A DNA stretch of 59,279 nucleotides, taken from assembly GCA_964489425.1 (NCBI GenBank), contig CAZAYP010000032.1, forward strand, positions 1 through 59,279. The letters run 5' to 3'. This document shows, in pieces, positions 54,419 through 59,279 of this stretch (the first letter of the stretch is position 1; each line of letters starts with the position of its first letter). The notes under the pieces were generated by a model that saw only the letters and a program-made list of their open reading frames with translations, was not told the DNA's origin and searched no databases. The DNA comes from CAZAYP01 sp964489425 [NCBI: uncultured Verrucomicrobiota bacterium] (GTDB lineage: Bacteria > Verrucomicrobiota > Kiritimatiellia > RZYC01). The translations under genes and the position numbers were made by a program.

Positions 54419-57016
54419 ATGCCCATCCGCGCCAAACTCGTCCTCTGGATGGTGGTGGTGGCGACGTTGATCGTCAGCGGGTTCGGCTACTACAACTATT
54501 ACCAGCAGAAAAAAAACCTCCAGGTCGAGCGCAACGATCGCTTCGTCGGCGCCTTGACGCGGATGGCTGCTTCCCTGCCGTTGCCGCTCTATGACTTTGC
54601 CATGGAGCAGGCCGCCGCGATTGTTGCGGCGGAAATGAATTATAAGGAAATTGTGGCGATTGCGGTGGTGGCGCCCAACGGCAAGCTGTTGGCCGGCCTG
54701 GGGCGGGACGCTGCTGGGGCGCCCGCCGCCATGGCGGCCGCGCCCGGGCAACCCCCGGACCTCTCCGCGGACATCCTCCATGGCGCGGGCAAGGCGCAGG
54801 AAACCCTGGGGGTGGTCTCGATTTACTTTGATAATCGCCCATTCCAAAGCGCGCTGCGCCGCATGCGCTGGACCGTCCTGGCCCAGGTCGTGGTCCTCGA
54901 CCTGGGCTTCATCCTGGTGATGGGCAGCCTGGTGCGCAAGCTCATCCGCCGCCCGCTGGACGCCATTACCACCACGCTGAAGGCCCTGGCCCTAGGGGAC
55001 GTGGCGCACGCCGTGCCCCCCTGGCTGCTCCGCCGGCGGGACGAGTTCGGCCAGATGGCCCGGGCCGGGCAAACCTTGACCCTGAATCTGCGGGACAAGG
55101 CGGCCGTGGCGGAAGCGCTGGCCGCCGGCAACCTCGACGTCAAGGCGGAGTTGGCTTCCGACCAGGATGTGCTGGGGCGCGCGTACCAGCAGATGATTTC
55201 GGCCATCCGGGCCGTGGCGGCTGACGCCCGCATGTTGGCCCAGGCCCATGCCGAGCGCAAACTCAATACGCGCGCCGAGGGTGGCCGGCACCGCGGCGAA
55301 TTCCTGGCGATTATCGAGGGCATGAACCAGACGATCGACAAGCTGGTGGGCTACCTGGACGACATGCCCATTCCCTTCATGGTCGTGAACCGCGACCTGC
55401 AGATCCAGTATATCAACAAGATCGCCGCTGCGCTGGGCGGAAAGGCGCCGGACCAACTGGTCAACACCCAGTGCAGCGATCATTTCAAGACCGATGACTG
55501 CCGGAACGGGCAGTGCGCCTGCCGCCGGGCCATGCAGGATGGCCGCATGGTCAATGCCGACACCCGGGCGCGACCCCTGGGCGATGCCGGGCCGGTGCTG
55601 GACCTGGCCTGCTCCAGCCTGCCCATTACCGATGCCCAGGGCCAGGTCATTGGGGCGTTCGAAACCATGGTTGACGAATCGGCCAGCCGGCGCGCCCAGC
55701 GGCGCATGGAACACATTGCCGACTACCAGTCCGGCGAAGTGGACCAGTTGATCCGGTCCTTGGAGCGCGTTTCCCACGGCGACCTCAGCCTGCCGTGGAG
55801 CGTGGCGCAGGGCGACGAGGAAGTCGCCTTTGTCCGCGAACTCATGACCACCACGCACAAGGCGCTGGACCGCAGCGTGGCCGCCATCCGGGCGCTGATT
55901 GCCGACAGCATGCGGCTGGCGCAATCCGGGGCGGCGGGCCAGCTGCAGGAGCGGGTCGAAGCCGGCCGGCACGAAGGTGACTTCCAGAAAATTGTCGTCG
56001 GGCTCAACCAGACCATGGATGCCCTGGTGCAACCGCTCAACGAGGCGGGGGCGGCCCTGGCCGCGGCCGCGCGCAAGGATTTGACCCAGCGCGTGACCGG
56101 CGAATACCTCGGGCAACTGGATGCATTCAAGGTCAGCGTCAACGCGACCCTGGACCAGCTGGACCTGGCGCTGGCCCAGGTCGCCGGAGTGGTCGGCCGG
56201 GTCCTGGCCGGGGCGGACCAGATTTCCGGGGCCAGCGCAATCCTGTCACAGGGCGCCATCGCCCAGGCCGCGGCGCTGGAAAAAATTTCCGCGTCCATGG
56301 GCCAGATCGCGGCCCAGACCCGCACCAGCGCCGAGAACGCCCAGCAGGCCAAGCAGCTGACCGGCGCGGTGCGCGATGCGGCCGAAAAGGGACGTGGGCG
56401 GATGCAGGATATGGTCCGTTCCATGAACGAGATCAACCGATCCAGCGAGCAGATCGCCAAGATCATCAAGGTAATCGACGATATCGCGTTTCAAACCAAC
56501 CTGCTGGCGCTCAACGCGGCCGTGGAAGCCGCGCGCGCCGGCCGGCACGGCAAGGGATTTGCCGTGGTGGCGGACGAAGTGCGCAACCTTGCCGGCCGCA
56601 GCGCCAAGGCGGCCCGCGAAACTGCGGAGCTCATCGAGCGCTCCAAGGCCACGGTGCATACGGGCGTGCAGGTGGCCGGTGAAACCGAGGCGGCCTTCCT
56701 GGACATCGCCACCGGGATCGTCAAGGCCACGGACCTGGTGGGGGAGATCGCCGCGGCGTCCAACGAGCAGGCCCTGGGCGTGGCCCAGATCAACCAGGGG
56801 CTGGGCGATGTCGGCGGGGTGACCCAGAAAAACTCCGACCATGCCGAGCAAACCGCCACGGCCGCCCAGGAATTGAAAGCCCAGGCCCAGGAGCTGACCG
56901 ATCTGATTCACCAGTTCCGGCTCAACGGCGCCCAGGACGACCCGGAACCGATCCGCCGGTCGCTGCCCGGCCGGACCGCCCGGGCGCTCGCGGCCGGCAC
57001 CGCAGACGTTCCATAA
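54419..57016 (+). CDS. Methyl-accepting chemotaxis protein with Cys-containing PAS domain
   Basis: 865 residues. TM1 (about 7-24), a short periplasmic domain (25-150), TM2 (about 150-172), HAMP (about 172-230), HAMP-like linkers, a PAS domain (about 310-420) and a long signalling coiled coil with the conserved tip [27 protein letters not shown] (quoted in part: [20 protein letters not shown]) near 685-710. A second HAMP-like repeat precedes the signalling part. The PAS carries four Cys in [13 protein letters not shown] and [10 protein letters not shown] (about 352-367), a motif seen in PAS domains of chemoreceptors of anaerobes. Paired with the binding-protein gene 2 nt upstream. No CheR/CheB tail pentapeptide is seen at the C-terminus. 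Confidence 0.92.
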   Translation: MPIRAKLVLWMVVVATLIVSGFGYYNYYQQKKNLQVERNDRFVGALTRMAASLPLPLYDFAMEQAAAIVAAEMNYKEIVAIAVVAPNGKLLAGLGRDAAGAPAAMAAAPGQPPDLSADILHGAGKAQETLGVVSIYFDNRPFQSALRRMRWTVLAQVVVLDLGFILVMGSLVRKLIRRPLDAITTTLKALALGDVAHAVPPWLLRRRDEFGQMARAGQTLTLNLRDKAAVAEALAAGNLDVKAELASDQDVLGRAYQQMISAIRAVAADARMLAQAHAERKLNTRAEGGRHRGEFLAIIEGMNQTIDKLVGYLDDMPIPFMVVNRDLQIQYINKIAAALGGKAPDQLVNTQCSDHFKTDDCRNGQCACRRAMQDGRMVNADTRARPLGDAGPVLDLACSSLPITDAQGQVIGAFETMVDESASRRAQRRMEHIADYQSGEVDQLIRSLERVSHGDLSLPWSVAQGDEEVAFVRELMTTTHKALDRSVAAIRALIADSMRLAQSGAAGQLQERVEAGRHEGDFQKIVVGLNQTMDALVQPLNEAGAALAAAARKDLTQRVTGEYLGQLDAFKVSVNATLDQLDLALAQVAGVVGRVLAGADQISGASAILSQGAIAQAAALEKISASMGQIAAQTRTSAENAQQAKQLTGAVRDAAEKGRGRMQDMVRSMNEINRSSEQIAKIIKVIDDIAFQTNLLALNAAVEAARAGRHGKGFAVVADEVRNLAGRSAKAARETAELIERSKATVHTGVQVAGETEAAFLDIATGIVKATDLVGEIAAASNEQALGVAQINQGLGDVGGVTQKNSDHAEQTATAAQELKAQAQELTDLIHQFRLNGAQDDPEPIRRSLPGRTARALAAGTADVP

Positions 57017-57033
57017 AAAAAAACGCTTTAGTG

Positions 57034-57062
57034 TTGCGCCAGCCTGACGAACCGGATATAAG
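57034..57062 (+). promoter_or_regulatory. Predicted promoter for the rpsP operon
   Basis: TTGCGC, 17-bp spacer, TATAAG, about 98 bp before rpsP. The TATAAG overlaps an AAGGAG that could instead be the ribosome site of a short leader frame (57075-57176). Confidence 0.45.
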
Positions 57063-57084
57063 GAGCAGCTTTTGATGGTTGGTT

Positions 57085-57110
57085 CCGTTGGCCCGTGGTC
57101 CGGGCAACGG
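57085..57110 (+). promoter_or_regulatory. Stem-loop in the rpsP leader
   Basis: CCGTTG-GCCCG pairs with CGGGCAACGG, with one bulged G and a TGGTC loop. It lies about 50 nt before the rpsP start and could be a regulatory leader structure. Confidence 0.35.
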
Positions 57111-57159
57111 GTGCCGACCGGCGAACAGACCGAGTGTGTTAGAGGCAAACGAGGTTACG

Positions 57160-57495
57160 ATGGCAGTAAAAATTAGATTACGTCGGCAAGGGCGCTTGAA
57201 CTACCCCTTCTTCCGGATTTGCGTGGCGGATGCCCGCTCTCCGATCCGGGGTGGCTACATTGAGAACATCGGCTGGTACGAGCCCACCAAGCCCTCGCCC
57301 AACTTCAAGATCGACTTGGAGCGCGCGGACTTCTGGGTGGGCCGGGGCGCCAAAGCCTCTGAAACCGTCGCCAGCTTCATGCGCCAGGCGCGCCGTAATC
57401 CGCTGCTGCGCAAGGCCAGCGCCACGCCCTACGTCGCGGGCACCGCCACGGAAGATGCGGCGGGGAATCCCGAAATCGCCGCGCCAACCGCCTGA
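57160..57495 (+). CDS. rpsP: 30S ribosomal protein S16
   Basis: Small-subunit ribosomal protein. 111 residues from the ATG at 57160 (MAVKIRLRRQGRLNYPFFRI), with GAGG six bases upstream. ADARSPIRGGYIENIGWYEP and the following acidic/basic stretch are conserved. The C-terminal 30 residues (RKASATPYVAGTATEDAAGN) extend beyond the short E. coli protein (82), as in many bacteria. An upstream in-frame reading from 57079 is rejected. First gene of rpsP-khpA-trmD. Confidence 0.95.
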   Translation: MAVKIRLRRQGRLNYPFFRICVADARSPIRGGYIENIGWYEPTKPSPNFKIDLERADFWVGRGAKASETVASFMRQARRNPLLRKASATPYVAGTATEDAAGNPEIAAPTA

Positions 57496-57527
57496 TCGCC
57501 GCGCGCGCTACTGTTCCGCAGGGAAGT

Positions 57528-57545
57528 GGCGGCCGGCAGGCCGCC
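57528..57545 (+). promoter_or_regulatory. Stem-loop between rpsP and khpA
   Basis: GGCGGCC and GGCCGCC form a 7-bp stem around GGCA in the 89-bp gap. No T-run follows, so processing or translation control is likelier than termination. Confidence 0.3.
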
Positions 57546-57584
57546 GCATCCCGTTGCGGCCATAACAATCCAAGCAGGTAGGCC

Positions 57585-57815
57585 ATGAAAGAGTTCCTTG
57601 CATATCTTGTCAAAGCGTTGGTGGATCATCCCGGCAGCGTCCGCATCGCCAGCCTCGAGGGCGAGCACACCGCCATTTTTGAGCTGCGTTGCGAAAAAGA
57701 AGACGTGGGCAAAATCATCGGCAAGCGCGGCAACACCATCAGCGCGTTGCGCACCTTGCTGAGCGCCTTCGCCGCCCGCAACGGCCGCAAAATCATCCTG
57801 GAAATCGTAGACTAG
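57585..57815 (+). CDS. khpA: KhpA/YlqC-type KH-domain RNA-binding protein
   Basis: A 76-residue single KH-domain RNA-binding protein. The GXXG loop is in GKIIGKRGNTISALRTLL; MKEFLAYLVKALVDHPGSV is the standard start. In other bacteria it pairs with KhpB and acts on RNA processing and cell shape. It sits between rpsP and trmD, as is usual, but rimM, normally next, is missing. Confidence 0.93.
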   Translation: MKEFLAYLVKALVDHPGSVRIASLEGEHTAIFELRCEKEDVGKIIGKRGNTISALRTLLSAFAARNGRKIILEIVD

Positions 57816-57872
57816 CCTGCCGACCGGCCCCGGGATCACGCGGGGCTGTGCCGACCCGGCCGCGGGGGGATC

Positions 57873-58556
57873 ATGGATATCCATATTATCACCATCTTCC
57901 CCGACATGCTGGACGGGTTCCTGAACCAGAGCATCATGAAACGCGCCCAGGCCGCGGGCCTCGCGCGGTTCGTGCCCATGGATTTGCGGGCGTTCACCGA
58001 CGATCCGCACCAGACCACCGATGACCGCCCCTACGGCGGCGGACCCGGCATGGTCATGAAGCCCGAGCCCCTGTTCCGCGCCGTCGAGGCGGTGCGCCGG
58101 CCCGCTTCGCGCGTGGTCCTGTTGACGCCGCAGGGCCGCCCGTTCAGCCAGGCGGCGGCGCACGAGTTGGCGGGCGCCGATCATCTCATTTTTATCTGCG
58201 GCCATTACGAGGGCGTGGACGAGCGGGTGCGGACGCACCTGGCCACGGACGAAATTTCCATCGGCGACTATGTCCTGACCAATGGCGTGCTGGCCGCGGC
58301 CGTCGTGGCGGATGCCGTGGTGCGCCTGTTGCCCGGCGCCCTGGGCGCGGGCGTGGAGGCCACGGAGACGGAGTCGTTCCAGGACGGCCTGCTGGAGTAT
58401 CCCCAGTACACGCGCCCGGCTGAATTCCGCGGGATGGCGGTGCCGGAGGTGCTGCTTTCGGGGAACCACCCGGTCATCGCCGCGTGGCGCGCGGAGCAGG
58501 CCCGCCTGCGCACCCGGGCCCGGCGCCCGGACCTGGCCGGCGGCGGCGCGCGCTGA
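57873..58556 (+). CDS. trmD: tRNA (guanine-37-N1)-methyltransferase
   Basis: SAM-dependent SPOUT enzyme that methylates G37 of tRNAs, preventing frameshifts. 227 residues. [72 protein letters not shown], then [18 protein letters not shown] and [16 protein letters not shown] cover the knot and the C-terminal domain; the catalytic Asp near 160-170 lies in the usual stretch. The ATG at 57873 is preceded by GGGGG-type purines. Convergent with mutL, 7 bp apart. Confidence 0.96.
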   Translation: MDIHIITIFPDMLDGFLNQSIMKRAQAAGLARFVPMDLRAFTDDPHQTTDDRPYGGGPGMVMKPEPLFRAVEAVRRPASRVVLLTPQGRPFSQAAAHELAGADHLIFICGHYEGVDERVRTHLATDEISIGDYVLTNGVLAAAVVADAVVRLLPGALGAGVEATETESFQDGLLEYPQYTRPAEFRGMAVPEVLLSGNHPVIAAWRAEQARLRTRARRPDLAGGGAR

Positions 58557-58563
58557 GCACGGC

Positions 58564-59279
58564 TTATTCCCGCCCGAATTTTTTGCGCAGTTCCTGGCAG
58601 CTGAAAAAGATCAGCGTGGGCCGGCCATGCGGGCAGGTGTAGGGCATCTCGGTGCGCGCGAGGGCCTTGACCAACGCCTCGATTTCCACGCCCTGCAGGT
58701 GATCCTGGGCGCGCACCGCGGTGCGGCAGGCGGCCAGGGCAATCCGCTCCTCGTTCCATTTTTCGATGCTCCGCTGGCTGCCGGCATGCTCCAGGTCGGT
58801 CGCCAGGTCGGCCAGCAGCAGTCGCGCCGGCACCTGCCCGAAGCAGGCCGGAAGCGCATCCACGATGAAGCTGTCCGGCCCGAACTCGGAAATGCCGAAC
58901 CCCACCTGGCGCAGAAGGTCCAGGTGCTTGCGGACGCGCAGCGCTTCCCGCGGCGGCAACTCCACGTTCTCGGGGGTCAACAGGCCCTGGCTGCCCACCG
59001 TGCGCGCCAGCGCCGCGCGCAGGAACTCGTCATACAGCACGCGCTCGTGCGCCGCGTGCGGATCCATCAGCACGATCCCGTCCTCGGTCTCCAGGATCAC
59101 GTACAGCCCGTGCGCCTGGCCGATGACCCGGAACCAGCGCCAGGGGCTTTCCGGCAGCGCCACCCTGGCCGCGGGCGCCGCGGCCGGCGGCGGCGGGGGG
59201 GCGGGATCGCGAGGCGGCGCGGGCGGAAAACTGGAGTTCGGGTTATTTGATTTCGACGGAACAGATTTTTTCAACAGGC
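58564..59279 (-). CDS. mutL: DNA mismatch repair protein MutL, C-terminal part (5' end outside window)
   Basis: Mismatch-repair ATPase/endonuclease scaffold. About 238 residues are visible, all from the C-terminal dimerisation/endonuclease half: after a Pro-rich linker, WRWFRVIGQAHGLYVILE, then DPHAAHERVLYDEF (the metal-binding DQHA-x2-E-x4-E motif, here with Pro for Gln) and the C-terminal CPHGRPTLIFF. Those motifs suggest a nicking-competent type. The N-terminal ATPase is not in the window and the frame stays open through the right edge (an in-frame TTG at 59274 is not a real start). Convergent with trmD. Confidence 0.93.
   Translation of the reverse strand, partial: LLKKSVPSKSNNPNSSFPPAPPRDPAPPPPPAAAPAARVALPESPWRWFRVIGQAHGLYVILETEDGIVLMDPHAAHERVLYDEFLRAALARTVGSQGLLTPENVELPPREALRVRKHLDLLRQVGFGISEFGPDSFIVDALPACFGQVPARLLLADLATDLEHAGSQRSIEKWNEERIALAACRTAVRAQDHLQGVEIEALVKALARTEMPYTCPHGRPTLIFFSCQELRKKFGRE

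Overview
The window comes from a GC-rich Gram-negative bacterium. An Mla/MCE lipid-transport set, lipoproteins, a small beta-barrel and two operons of giant modular secreted proteins (LamG, cohesin, dockerin, Calx-beta, acidic calcium-loop motifs) fit the PVC group. Kiritimatiellota or another Verrucomicrobiota-like lineage is my best guess, inferred from gene style only. No rRNA, tRNA, CRISPR array or prophage was seen.

Layout. 1-838: start of an IS1634-type transposase running off the left edge. 1115-13360 (minus): secreted-protein operon of four genes, including a 2752-residue LamG protein whose helical C-terminal part recalls Tc-toxin A subunits. 13546-16943 (minus): glycogen debranching enzyme, a Cys-rich unknown, and a TrpF-like protein without the catalytic Cys. 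17037-19188: membrane protein divergent from a sigma factor, with a perfect 17-bp palindrome between them. 19211-21481 (minus): topoisomerase VI A subunit without a B partner in view, and DAHP synthase. 21504-25897 (minus): small membrane protein, MlaD/MlaF/MlaE transport genes and a secreted tryptophan-rich repeat protein. 25998-32226 (minus): TrmH-type RNA methyltransferase, a large hybrid histidine kinase, a DEAD-box helicase. 32324-42144 (minus): second secreted operon, a 2659-residue dockerin-bearing protein followed directly by a cohesin-bearing protein. 42262-43384 (minus): beta-barrel protein and lipoprotein. 43411-44859 (plus): a 5'-nucleotidase-fold protein that has lost its metal ligands. 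44880-47673 (minus): dtxR-feoA-feoB iron uptake operon. 47732-53320 (minus): sigma factor, anti-sigma-like membrane protein, TPR/CsgG-like lipoprotein, caspase-CsgG-like protein. 53637-57016 (plus): periplasmic binding protein and chemoreceptor. 57160-58556 (plus): rpsP-khpA-trmD. 58564-59279 (minus): C-terminal part of mutL, cut by the window edge.

How genes work together. The strongest candidate for an undescribed system is the sigma/anti-sigma/lipoprotein/caspase cluster: a signal-controlled regulator beside an intact caspase-type protease, with envelope-associated CsgG-like modules in both effectors. The second is the adjacent dockerin and cohesin genes, which suggest a non-cellulosomal extracellular complex. 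The Mla genes and the tryptophan-repeat protein look like one envelope-maintenance unit. dtxR-feoA-feoB is a self-contained iron module with a likely operator over the dtxR start.
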